This document shows positions 8,383 to 16,580 of a stretch of DNA of 64,000 nucleotides, in pieces; the stretch's first letter is position 1, and each line of letters opens with the position of its first letter. Both the position numbers and the translations under genes were made by a program. The notes below the pieces were generated by a model. That model did no database searches and had not been told where the DNA came from. It was given only the letters and a program-made list of their open reading frames with translations. The DNA is from Hutsoniella sourekii ATCC 700629 (GTDB taxonomy: Bacteria > Bacillota > Bacilli > Lactobacillales > Aerococcaceae): contig NZ_JADD01000014.1 of NCBI RefSeq assembly GCF_000518205.1, positions 1 to 64,000 on the forward strand, in the 5' to 3' direction.

Positions 8383-9264
8383 ATGGAATGGATATATAAA
8401 ATACTAGAGATAATACTGTGGGTGGCAAATTTGGCGATGCCAATCTTTATCTTCTTGATGGTATTTAACGCAGCACTCATTGAAACACCAATGACTTTGA
8501 TGGATTCTTTACGTAAAGATTGGAAATATTACCTTAAGATGGTTATCGTCAATAACTTTATCGTACCTATTGTTCTTTGGTTCATATTAAAGATTATTCC
8601 TATCGAGGAACATTACGCACTCGGACTACTGATTTACTTCTTTACAGCAGGTGGCCCTTTTGTTCTAGGCCTAATTGAAGCTTGCTCGTTACCGACGCGC
8701 CAAGGAACAGCAGGGCTTATTATCCTCATGTTCGCTACCATGTTTATCTATCCATTTCAAGTGAGTTTTATTGCTGCAGGTGCCAGCATCACTTTCATGG
8801 CCATCTTTAAAGTACTGATTCGAACAGCACTCATTCCTTTGATAATCGGTTTAGTTTTTAAACAATTCTTACCTGGCATTACAAAGACTATTCTTCCCTA
8901 TTCACGGATGGCACAAAAAATTACGACCGATATTGTTATCTATGGAATGCTTCTAGGTAATATTCCAAATATTATTAGTATGATATCTGCTAGTTTTATC
9001 GGGGGAATGGTTATCGGCGCCTTATTTGTTATCTTAGCGTTCTTTATTGGTTACTTAATAGAGTTCAATAATCACAATATCACTGAAAAATTTACCTCTG
9101 CTTTTATGGCAGGTCAGCGTAACGCTGGTATTGCAATGATTGTAGCAGCCACTAATTTTGACAACCCTAAAATGCTATCCTTTGTCGTTATTTTTTCATC
9201 ATTAGCTATGTTTACAATTAAAAGCTTAGTCGGATGGAGTCGCAAACAAATTGCAAAAAATTAA
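8383..9264 (+). CDS. BASS/SBF-type (bile acid:sodium symporter-like) membrane carrier
   Basis: The 293-residue protein has nine or ten hydrophobic segments. The segment FMAGQRNAGIAMIVAATNFDNPKMLSFVVIF resembles the conserved C-terminal core of SBF/BASS carriers (G-x-RN then small residues and a Pro). Members move organic anions such as bile acids, pantoate, pyruvate or, in animals, sulfated steroids. AGAGGC precedes the ATG. The gene is divergent from the operon with the arylsulfate sulfotransferase, so uptake of a sulfated organic anion is an attractive but unproven role. A different carrier family with the same fold is possible. Confidence 0.7.
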   Translation: MEWIYKILEIILWVANLAMPIFIFLMVFNAALIETPMTLMDSLRKDWKYYLKMVIVNNFIVPIVLWFILKIIPIEEHYALGLLIYFFTAGGPFVLGLIEACSLPTRQGTAGLIILMFATMFIYPFQVSFIAAGASITFMAIFKVLIRTALIPLIIGLVFKQFLPGITKTILPYSRMAQKITTDIVIYGMLLGNIPNIISMISASFIGGMVIGALFVILAFFIGYLIEFNNHNITEKFTSAFMAGQRNAGIAMIVAATNFDNPKMLSFVVIFSSLAMFTIKSLVGWSRKQIAKN

Positions 9265-9288
9265 TTTCCAGAACAGATTTTAACTAAT

Positions 9289-9336
9289 AAACTGCCCCCT
9301 AAATTTGGACACAAAACCAAATTTAGAGGGCAGTTT
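9289..9336. terminator. Bidirectional terminator between the BASS-type gene and aldehyde dehydrogenase
   Basis: The arms AAACTGCCCCCTAAATTTGG (9289-9308) and CCAAATTTAGAGGGCAGTTT (9317-9336) pair over 20 bp with one mismatch that would be a G-U pair on the minus strand. The A and T ends suit both convergent genes. Confidence 0.9.
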
Positions 9337-9360
9337 AATTCATTTTACATTTTATAATTT

Positions 9361-10764
9361 TTATTTGAATATCGCTTTAATTTCTAGGTAATCTTCAATC
9401 CCATATTGACCTTTCTCCCGTCCTAGACCGGATACTTTATAGCCACCAAATGGCGCATGAGGATCAACTTTAGCTCCATTAACAATCACATTACCTGTAC
9501 GAATTTGACGGGCCACTGACACCGCTTCTTCCTCTGGGCCGACAACGGCTCCACTTAATCCATATTCCGAATCGTTAGCTAGGGCAATGGCTTCTTCCAC
9601 ATCTCGGTAAGTGATAATAGACAAGACCGGTCCAAAAATTTCTTCTTGGGCAATGGTCATATCATTGCTGACTTCTGTGAAGACGGTTGGTTGTATAAAG
9701 TAACCCTTCCCTTCAATGGCTTTCCCGCCGACTAAAAGCTTGGCTCCTTCTTCAACCCCCTTAGCCACATAGTCAAGAACTGTCTGGCGTTGCTTACCAG
9801 ATACTAGCGGGCCAACATCAGTGCCTTCTTCAAATGGGTCGCCCACCTTGAGTGATTCCACTTTCTCTTTAATAGCTACTTCAAATTCAGCTAATCGGTC
9901 TTGGGGAACTAATAATCTAGTTAAAGCTGAACAGGCTTGCCCTGCATTAGATGAAATAGCTGATACAGCTGAATTCACAGCTAAATCAAAGTCACCACCT
10001 TCTAAATAAATCAATGCCGATTTGCCACCTAATTCAAGCACTAATTTCTTGATTTTATTGGCTGCTTGGTGGTATAAGTTTTGTCCAACTTGAGTTGATC
10101 CGGTAAAAGAGATTAAGTCTACATCTGGATGACTAGCTAAATGATCGCCAACACTGGATCCAGATCCGGTAATGAGATTAAAGACCCCTTTGGGCAGGTC
10201 TAATTCATCGATAATTTCGGCTAAGAGAACCGCGGTTAAGGGGGTATCAGAGGCTGGCTTAACGACAACCGTATTACCAGCTAATAAAGCCGGTGTGATC
10301 TTTCGTTGGATTTGGTTTAATGGATAGTTCCAAGGAGTAATAGCTGCAACAACACCCATACCTTCCTTTATAATCTCTGCATTAGCAATTGTCTCTTCGA
10401 AGTCAATCGCTTCAAGTCCGTCAATGGTAGCTTCCATCTCTGATCGTGCCCGTCCCGCTTGACTGTTAGCCTGTGCCTGACGTGGCGCTCCCAGTTCTTT
10501 CGTAATAACATCCATGATCCGGTCCTGGTTGGCTTCGATTGCTTGACCAATCTTTCGCACGTAGGCTACCCGTTCTTCAAGAGCTAGTCCGTTCCAAGCT
10601 GGAAAAGCTTCTTTAGCTGCCTGCACAGCTGCATCAACGTCTTCTTTGCTTGCTGAGGCTACTTTAGCAATCACCTCTTCAGTTGATGGATTGATCACTT
10701 CGATATATTTATCTTGGCTAGCATCCATCCATTGATTATTAATATATAGTTGATAAGTTTTCAA
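9361..10764 (-). CDS. NAD(P)-dependent aldehyde dehydrogenase
   Basis: This is a 467-residue member of the ALDH superfamily, which oxidises aldehydes to carboxylic acids. Visible motifs are the cofactor segment ITPWNYPLNQIQRKITPALLAGN, FTGSTQVG, the general-base Glu in LELGGKS, and the catalytic Cys in NAGQACSALTR. The C-terminal EEIFGPVLSIITY and FGGYKVSGLGRE blocks are complete. AGGAGG stands just upstream of the ATG. It is divergent from the MFS carrier gene across 244 bp, so a shared substrate such as a carboxylate or its aldehyde is possible. The substrate cannot be assigned from sequence. Confidence 0.93.
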   Translation of the reverse strand: MKTYQLYINNQWMDASQDKYIEVINPSTEEVIAKVASASKEDVDAAVQAAKEAFPAWNGLALEERVAYVRKIGQAIEANQDRIMDVITKELGAPRQAQANSQAGRARSEMEATIDGLEAIDFEETIANAEIIKEGMGVVAAITPWNYPLNQIQRKITPALLAGNTVVVKPASDTPLTAVLLAEIIDELDLPKGVFNLITGSGSSVGDHLASHPDVDLISFTGSTQVGQNLYHQAANKIKKLVLELGGKSALIYLEGGDFDLAVNSAVSAISSNAGQACSALTRLLVPQDRLAEFEVAIKEKVESLKVGDPFEEGTDVGPLVSGKQRQTVLDYVAKGVEEGAKLLVGGKAIEGKGYFIQPTVFTEVSNDMTIAQEEIFGPVLSIITYRDVEEAIALANDSEYGLSGAVVGPEEEAVSVARQIRTGNVIVNGAKVDPHAPFGGYKVSGLGREKGQYGIEDYLEIKAIFK

Positions 10765-10799
10765 GTTTATATACCTCCTATAAGCTTGTATGGATAATT

Positions 10800-10828
10800 A
10801 ATATAACAATAATTAACAAACAACTCAA
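10800..10828 (-). promoter_or_regulatory. Promoter of the aldehyde dehydrogenase gene
   Basis: On the minus strand TTGAGT (10828-10823) and TATATT (10805-10800) are separated by 17 bp, at a normal distance from the start codon at 10764. Confidence 0.6.
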
Positions 10829-10920
10829 TTGTTTTAGGTGATTTTTTACAATTAAATTAATCATTTTATAATTCCAATCTAATAAACTGTTGATTATTTT
10901 GCTTCTTATATTCAGTTTCA

Positions 10921-10949
10921 TTGCATGTTAGAACTAGATTCTTTATAAT
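10921..10949 (+). promoter_or_regulatory. Promoter of the MFS carrier gene
   Basis: TTGCAT (10921-10926), a 17-bp spacer and a consensus TATAAT (10944-10949) lie 59 bp before the ATG at 11009. The start site would be near 10956. Confidence 0.65.
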
Positions 10950-11008
10950 TAACATTGAGTTGCAATTATTTGTTATTATTTTTAATCATTATGTAAAGGA
11001 CTGATTTT

Positions 11009-12298
11009 ATGAACCAGACAAACAACAAGCAAGGCGGTCTGCATTTTGCTTGGATTATTTTATTAGCGACCATTCTTGTACTTGGTATTTTTATGCCAAT
11101 TGTTACTTCTTTAGCTAATTTATTTCAAATTTCTGTGACCCAGGACCTTGGGTTCAGCCGAAGCGCCTTTTCACTGAACACAACTATTACCCAGGCTGTC
11201 GGTATCTTCACCGGCCCCATCCTCTCTAAACAATTGGGAGAGCGCAATTTCAAAGCGATGTGGACCGGCTTTGCTGTTCTCTTTGGCCTCTCCTTGCTTG
11301 GCTACTCATTTGCTCAATCAGCATGGCATTTCTATATCGCTTCATTCTTTCTAGGCTTATCTTTTATTGCCACAACTAGTATTCCAATGACTATGCTTAT
11401 TAACAATTGGTTTGTCGAAAAACGTGGTTTAGCTACCTCCATTGCTTTTGCTGGTATATCTGCCGGAGGCTTTATCCTGAGTCCGACGGTGACTGGAATG
11501 ATTCAGAACTTAGGTTGGCGGCAGGCTTACTTTGTTTACGCTATTATTGTTATTGTTATTGCTCTGGTCTTAGGTTTGTTTGTTATTCGAAGAACCCCTG
11601 AAGAAATAGGACTAAAACCTTACGGCTACCAAGAAGCTGATATTGAACTCGAGGATGCTAACTCTGATCAGCCTGCCGAATCGGATGATGATCTTGATGT
11701 TAATCTACCAGTCAAGGAAACCTTGACGAGTGCCTTCTTTATCATGCTTCTTCTTGGAGCGGTCGCCAACGGCTTGGCCAATGGCGGGGGGCTTCAATTC
11801 GCACCGGCATTACAAGAATATCAAAGTTTAGAAGTTGCTTCCTGGACCGTTTCAGCTTACTTACTGGTAGGAGTTTTCGGTAAATTACTGATGGGCTGGA
11901 TTGATGATAAATTTGGACTGAAAGTAACTTTATTCTCTGGCTTGGGTGCGATGGCCTTAGCTTTTGTGTCGATGCTTTTCATCGGTACCTCTTGGGGACC
12001 ATGGGCCTTGGTAATTACCTTTGGTGGATTAGGGATCGGCACAGGTACTGTACTACCTCCTATTGTTACTTCTTGTATCTATAGCAATGATCGCTATCCT
12101 GAAGCCTACGGCTACGTGACCTCTGCTACCCAAATCGGGACAGCCATTGGTCCATTAATTGTCCCACTGATCTTTGACTTAACAGGTCACTATAATCCTG
12201 CTTGGATTCTAATGACAGCTATTACTATAGCAGCCGCAGTATTCTGGTTCTTGGCTTACCAACGAGCAAGCGCTCTGCCACAGCAAGCTAAAGACTAG
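11009..12298 (+). CDS. MFS transporter, OFA/monocarboxylate-like
   Basis: The 429-residue protein has twelve predicted membrane segments in two halves, joined by an acidic central loop of about 35 residues (EADIELEDANSDQPAESDDDLDV). The N-terminal half carries GFSRSAFSLNTTITQAVGIFTGPI and WFVEKRGLATSIAFAGISAGGFI, the latter typical of oxalate:formate antiporter-like (OFA) and monocarboxylate carriers. The substrate is probably a small organic acid anion; the divergent aldehyde dehydrogenase fits with carboxylate metabolism. The spacing to GTAAAGGA before the ATG is suitable. The gene stands alone and is followed by a strong terminator. Confidence 0.85.
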   Translation: MNQTNNKQGGLHFAWIILLATILVLGIFMPIVTSLANLFQISVTQDLGFSRSAFSLNTTITQAVGIFTGPILSKQLGERNFKAMWTGFAVLFGLSLLGYSFAQSAWHFYIASFFLGLSFIATTSIPMTMLINNWFVEKRGLATSIAFAGISAGGFILSPTVTGMIQNLGWRQAYFVYAIIVIVIALVLGLFVIRRTPEEIGLKPYGYQEADIELEDANSDQPAESDDDLDVNLPVKETLTSAFFIMLLLGAVANGLANGGGLQFAPALQEYQSLEVASWTVSAYLLVGVFGKLLMGWIDDKFGLKVTLFSGLGAMALAFVSMLFIGTSWGPWALVITFGGLGIGTGTVLPPIVTSCIYSNDRYPEAYGYVTSATQIGTAIGPLIVPLIFDLTGHYNPAWILMTAITIAAAVFWFLAYQRASALPQQAKD

Positions 12299-12332
12299 TA
12301 AGAACGACCTGCCCTTCATAGCCAGCTCATAC

Positions 12333-12373
12333 AAAAAGCACCGGAACAAGAAATTTTTGTTCCGGTGCTTTTT
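12333..12373. terminator. Bidirectional terminator between the MFS gene and the liv operon
   Basis: AAAAAGCACCGGAACA and TGTTCCGGTGCTTTTT form a perfect 16-bp stem with a short AT-rich loop. The A and T ends suit both convergent transcripts. Confidence 0.93.
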
Positions 12374-12393
12374 AGTATTATCTTATTACTTGT

Positions 12394-13029
12394 TTATTCT
12401 ACCACTGAGGTCACTTGATATCCTCTTGATTCTAATTCTTGCTTCAAGACATTAGTATGTCCATTGTTAACCTGCATGACAATACGAATCCCTTCATCAT
12501 TATGATAGACCGTTAGGTGGGTAAGGTTCTCATTTGCACTCACTAAGGCGTCACCGATCTCTTCAATAACACCCGCTCGGTCTTCATGCAATTGAACAAC
12601 CAGAGAAACCCCCGGTTGACCGTAGCCAGAAACATCGATAAAGGCTTTAAAAATATCCTTATCAGTGATAATTCCTTTGACTTGGTCTGCTTCTAGTACC
12701 ACTAGTACACCGATATTGTTATCAGCCATTAAGGCTGCTGCCTGTGATATTAAGGTATTCGGTTCAACAGTGATAACTTTCTTTTTCATAATATCGCCAG
12801 CCGTTGTCTTTTCAAGTAAATAATTCAGCTCATGACGATCTAAGCTAGTCGCATCTGATGGAGATGCTTTCGCAATAACATCACGGGTAATTAGCCCAAC
12901 TAAGCGATCATTATCAATCACTGGCAAACGATTAATATCATGACCATTCATCAAATCTTGACACTGAGACACCTTGGTTTGAGGCGTCACCGTTACTAAG
13001 TCTGTTGCCATAAAATCCTTTACATACAT
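12394..13029 (-). CDS. CBS-CBS-ACT domain protein of the liv operon
   Basis: The 211-residue soluble protein has two CBS motifs (residues about 7-55 and 80-130, VKDFMATDLVTVTP and AGDIMKKKVITVEP) and a C-terminal ACT-like domain (VSLVVQLHEDRAGVIEEIGDAL onward). The layout is that of AcuB-like proteins. CBS pairs usually bind adenine nucleotides, and ACT domains often bind amino acids. It is the last gene of the branched-chain amino acid ABC operon, 4 bp after livF, so sensing energy state or intracellular amino acids to adjust uptake is a reasonable inference. The binding partner is unknown. Confidence 0.85.
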   Translation of the reverse strand: MYVKDFMATDLVTVTPQTKVSQCQDLMNGHDINRLPVIDNDRLVGLITRDVIAKASPSDATSLDRHELNYLLEKTTAGDIMKKKVITVEPNTLISQAAALMADNNIGVLVVLEADQVKGIITDKDIFKAFIDVSGYGQPGVSLVVQLHEDRAGVIEEIGDALVSANENLTHLTVYHNDEGIRIVMQVNNGHTNVLKQELESRGYQVTSVVE

Positions 13030-13033
13030 CGAT

Positions 13034-13738
13034 TTATCCTCCTAGGTAAGCTTTCTGAACTTCATCACTTGTTAACAGTTCCTGCCCAGAGCCAGTTAGC
13101 GAAATGTTTCCAGTCTCTAATACATAACCACGGTCAGCAATCTGCAAAGCTTGCCGTGCATTTTGCTCGATCAGTAGGATGGTGGTTCCTTGTTTTTGGA
13201 TATCGACAATGATATTAAAGATCTCTTTGATAAAGATAGGTGCAAGCCCCATCGACGGCTCATCAAGCAAGAGTAACTTAGGCTTGGACATTAATGCCCG
13301 ACCCATTGCCAACATTTGTTGTTCTCCCCCTGATAAAGTCGCTGCATCTTGTCCAAGTCTTTCCTTTAGAATCGGGAATCGTTGATAAATCTTCTCAAGA
13401 TCAGCCTGAATACCATCTTTATCCTTTCTCAAAAAGGCTCCCATTTCCAAATTTTCTTTAACGGTTAAACCGCTGAATACATGACGTCCTTCTGGCACTT
13501 GGCATAGACCACGTTCAACAATTTTCTTAGGCGATAAGGATAATAAATCCTCGCCCTCATATACTATTGTACCACCTGCTGGCTTAACAAGCCCAGAAAT
13601 TGTTCTAAGAATAGTTGTTTTTCCAGCCCCATTGGCTCCTATCAGAGAGACAATCTCCCCTTGGTTTACTTCAAAGCTGACATCATGGACGGCACTAATC
13701 ATTCCGTAATTAACCTTTAGATTATCTACCTTTAACAT
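13034..13738 (-). CDS. livF: Branched-chain amino acid ABC transporter, ATP-binding protein LivF
   Basis: This is one of the two ATPases of the high-affinity branched-chain amino acid importer, 234 residues. Motifs are Walker A GANGAGKTT (36-44), signature LSGGEQQMLAMGRAL, and Walker B LLLLDEPSMGL followed by the switch His region. The short, LivG-independent C terminus (QELLTSDEVQKAYLGG) marks it as LivF rather than LivG. It overlaps livG by one base (TAATG), which indicates translational coupling. Confidence 0.95.
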   Translation of the reverse strand: MLKVDNLKVNYGMISAVHDVSFEVNQGEIVSLIGANGAGKTTILRTISGLVKPAGGTIVYEGEDLLSLSPKKIVERGLCQVPEGRHVFSGLTVKENLEMGAFLRKDKDGIQADLEKIYQRFPILKERLGQDAATLSGGEQQMLAMGRALMSKPKLLLLDEPSMGLAPIFIKEIFNIIVDIQKQGTTILLIEQNARQALQIADRGYVLETGNISLTGSGQELLTSDEVQKAYLGG

Positions 13739-14517
13739 TAGTCCTCGCCTCCTAAATAAGCTCTGATAACAGCTTCATTTTGTTGAATTTCTTCTGGGGT
13801 ACCTTGAGCAATCAAGCGACCATACTCTAAGACATAGATTCGTTGACAAATATCCATCACTAGAGACATGTCGTGTTCAATCAGGACAATAGTCAAGTCA
13901 AATTGTTGACGAATTTGTTCAATCAGATTAGTTAGGTCTGCTGTCTCATTCGGGTTCATCCCGGCAGCTGGCTCGTCTAAGAAGAGAATCTTAGGCTGAG
14001 TAGCCAAAGCACGTACAATTTCCAACCGTCTTTGCTGACCATATGCTAAGTTTTTAGCCTTATCTTCAGCAAAGGGACCTAAATCGAATATCTCAAGTAA
14101 TTCAAGGGCTTTTTTACGCATCTTTTCTTCAGTCTCATAGTATGCGTTACTTCTAATTAGACTAGAAAACAAGGAGTTCCCCTCTTCGCGGTCCATGGCA
14201 ACCATAACGTTCTCGATGACCGTCATATTATCAAAGAGGCGAATATTTTGGAAGGTACGAGCAATTCCTAAACCGTTAATAATATCCGGCCGTTTACCTT
14301 GAATTTCCTGGAGACCACCGGAACCATCCCCAAGTGATACGGTTCCTTCACTTGGTGTGTAGACACCTGTCAGAAGGTTAAAGAAAGTGGTCTTACCTGC
14401 CCCATTGGGCCCAATCAAACCAATAAGCTCGCCTTGTTCTAATTCCATCGATACGTTTGATACGGCAGTGAGCCCGCCAAAGTTCTTTGTTAATTGATCA
14501 ACTTTAAGAATTGTCAT
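13738..14517 (-). CDS. livG: Branched-chain amino acid ABC transporter, ATP-binding protein LivG
   Basis: This is the second ATPase of the importer, 259 residues. Walker A is GPNGAGKTT, the signature is LAYGQQRRLEIVRAL, and Walker B is ILFLDEPAAGMN. The insert around IARTFQNIRLFDNMTVIENVMVAMD and the YLGGED end are typical of LivG. It shares the stop/start sequence TAATG with both livM and livF, a tight coupling expected for subunits made in fixed ratio. Confidence 0.95.
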   Translation of the reverse strand: MTILKVDQLTKNFGGLTAVSNVSMELEQGELIGLIGPNGAGKTTFFNLLTGVYTPSEGTVSLGDGSGGLQEIQGKRPDIINGLGIARTFQNIRLFDNMTVIENVMVAMDREEGNSLFSSLIRSNAYYETEEKMRKKALELLEIFDLGPFAEDKAKNLAYGQQRRLEIVRALATQPKILFLDEPAAGMNPNETADLTNLIEQIRQQFDLTIVLIEHDMSLVMDICQRIYVLEYGRLIAQGTPEEIQQNEAVIRAYLGGED

Positions 14518-15488
14518 TAGGCCACCTCCTGATCCTTGTTTCGATTAAATAACTTGCTAGCTAATTGTCCTACTCGCACTTCCTTGGTACCTAATAGGCC
14601 ACCTGGACGGAAGATCATGATTAAGATTAGGGCAACAGCATAGATTACCATCCGCAATTGACCATAATCCTGTAAGAATAAGTTTAACAAACCTAGCACA
14701 ATTGCTGCGATAAAGCTACCGGTAAAGGAACCAATGCCACCAAATACCACAATAATTAAGACATCAATCGAACGGTTAAATGTATAATCATTCGGTGTGA
14801 CAATACCTAAATAAGTCGCCTGTAAGGCTCCACCAATTGCTGCCGTAATTGAACCTAGCACAAAAGCCGCTACCTTATATTTGGCGGTATGAACACCCAT
14901 GGCTTGTGCTGCAATCTCATTTTGATTAACAGCCATCGTTGCGCGTCCTTGACTGGAATAAACATAATTCAAGATAAAGATAGTTGTCACGACCAGGGCG
15001 ATGAATACATGCCACCAGTCAGTAATAATAGGAATACCTGAAATACCTGCTGGTCCGTTGGTAAGGTCTCTTAAATTATTAATTAAAACACGAATAATCT
15101 CACTAACACCTAGCGTCGCAATGGCCAAGTAATCGCCTTTTAAACGGAGGGTAGGAATACCAACCACTAAAGCTACCACCATTGATACCAGAACACCTAC
15201 GATTAAGCCAACTAATAACCCTTGTTGAGGGTTGGCCATTCTAGTTGTAAAGATAGCTGCTGAATAAGCACCAATAGCGATAAAACCAGCATGTCCCAGC
15301 GAGAATTGGCCAGCTACACCGAGGATTAAATTAAGGCCCACAGCGTAAATGATATTGAGCATAATTGTTACTAAGGTAATTTTGTAGAATGGATTAATAA
15401 TTCCAGCTTCAACCAAACTAAAAATAATCGCAAAAGCAACTAGAATAGAAACTAGCCATGCGATGTTTCTGAAATGAAATCTTTGCAT
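14517..15488 (-). CDS. livM: Branched-chain amino acid ABC transporter permease LivM
   Basis: This membrane subunit of 323 residues has eight or more hydrophobic segments. The conserved AVGLNLILGVAGQFSLGHAGFIAIGAY and the EAA-like loop GIPTLRLKGDYLAIATLGVSEIIRVLINN are characteristic of LivM. The second-half motif DVLIIVVFGGIGSFTGSFIAAIVLG is also present. It lies 9 bp after livH and overlaps livG by one base. A short basic N terminus (MQRFHFRN) precedes the first segment. Confidence 0.95.
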   Translation of the reverse strand: MQRFHFRNIAWLVSILVAFAIIFSLVEAGIINPFYKITLVTIMLNIIYAVGLNLILGVAGQFSLGHAGFIAIGAYSAAIFTTRMANPQQGLLVGLIVGVLVSMVVALVVGIPTLRLKGDYLAIATLGVSEIIRVLINNLRDLTNGPAGISGIPIITDWWHVFIALVVTTIFILNYVYSSQGRATMAVNQNEIAAQAMGVHTAKYKVAAFVLGSITAAIGGALQATYLGIVTPNDYTFNRSIDVLIIVVFGGIGSFTGSFIAAIVLGLLNLFLQDYGQLRMVIYAVALILIMIFRPGGLLGTKEVRVGQLASKLFNRNKDQEVA

Positions 15489-15497
15489 ATTTACCCC

Positions 15498-16376
15498 CTA
15501 CACTTTCTCGCCCGTTTTTTTGCCGAATAAGCCAGAAGGCAATACTAGCAAAATAACAATTAAGAGGCCATAAACGACTGCGTCCTTGTACATGGATCCT
15601 CCCATGAAGGTAACTATTGTTTCAAGGATCCCAATTAAATAGCCCCCAACCATCGCTCCAGGGACACTACCAATACCTCCGACAACAGAAGCAATAAAGG
15701 CCTTCATACCAGGCGCTGTCCCCATAGTTGGCGCAATGGAGTTATAGTATATTCCATATAATATACCGGCTACTCCTGCTAGAGAGGAACCTAGAGCAAA
15801 AGTAAAGGAAATCACTGTGTCTACATTGATTCCCATTAGCTGAGCTGCCTCTTTATCGGTTGATACGGCCCGCATAGCTGTCCCCATCTTGGTCCGTTGC
15901 ACAATCATTTGCAAGACAAACATCATGACAATCGTAATTACAAATACCAGAATTTGCTTGGAATTGATAACTATTCCCATCACTTTGAAAACCTGTGTTT
16001 TGATTGGCGAAGGAAAAGAACGGACTTCCGGCCCTAAGAAGTAGATCATAATATTCTGTAGAAAATAAGAAACCCCAATCGCTGTAATTAATGCAGCAAT
16101 GGGTGTCGAGTTACGCAAAGGCTTGTAGGCAATTCGTTCAATAGCCATACCCAAAACGGCACAAGTCAGCATTGTTAAAGGAAGTGCCAGAAAGATATTT
16201 AGTTCAAGCACTGTAATAAAGTAGTAACCCAAAAAGGCACCCATCATGAAGACATCCCCATGAGCAAAGTTAATTAAACGAATGGTCCCATAAACCATCG
16301 TATAACCCAGTGCAATTAAGGCATAAATACTTCCTAATGCAATACCATTAACAAGTTGCTGGAAAAATAATTGCAT
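15498..16376 (-). CDS. livH: Branched-chain amino acid ABC transporter permease LivH
   Basis: This membrane subunit of 292 residues begins with the classic QQLVNGIALGSIYALIALGYTMVYGTIRLINFAHGD. It also carries the SVVGGIGSVPGAMVGGYLIGILE motif of the family. AAAGGA precedes the ATG. It is separated from the upstream binding-protein gene by 204 bp containing hairpins, so the membrane subunits are probably made at a lower level than the binding protein, as is common for ABC importers. Confidence 0.95.
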   Translation of the reverse strand: MQLFFQQLVNGIALGSIYALIALGYTMVYGTIRLINFAHGDVFMMGAFLGYYFITVLELNIFLALPLTMLTCAVLGMAIERIAYKPLRNSTPIAALITAIGVSYFLQNIMIYFLGPEVRSFPSPIKTQVFKVMGIVINSKQILVFVITIVMMFVLQMIVQRTKMGTAMRAVSTDKEAAQLMGINVDTVISFTFALGSSLAGVAGILYGIYYNSIAPTMGTAPGMKAFIASVVGGIGSVPGAMVGGYLIGILETIVTFMGGSMYKDAVVYGLLIVILLVLPSGLFGKKTGEKV

Positions 16377-16504
16377 ATTAAAAGTCCTTTCTTAAAATTT
16401 AATAAGATAAAAAGATTATAGTATAAATAAAAGCTTAATGCAATGAGAGAAGATAGTGTCTATTTCGGCATCAAAAACCTCATAATATAATTAATACATG
16501 CGAT

Positions 16505-16569
16505 TAGAGAATTTAGAGAACTCTAAAATTAATAGAAGAAACGGCAGGCGCTCCATGCCCACCGTTTCT
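16505..16569 (-). terminator. Hairpins between the binding-protein gene and livH
   Basis: AGAAACGG (16537-16544) and CCGTTTCT (16562-16569) form a stem directly after the binding-protein stop codon, followed on the minus strand by TCTATTAATTTT. A second stem, TTTAGAG-AA-CTCTAAA, follows. The weak T run suggests partial termination or 3' end protection, not a full stop, so livHMGF would still be reached. Confidence 0.6.
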
Positions 16570-16580
16570 AAGGACGCTTG

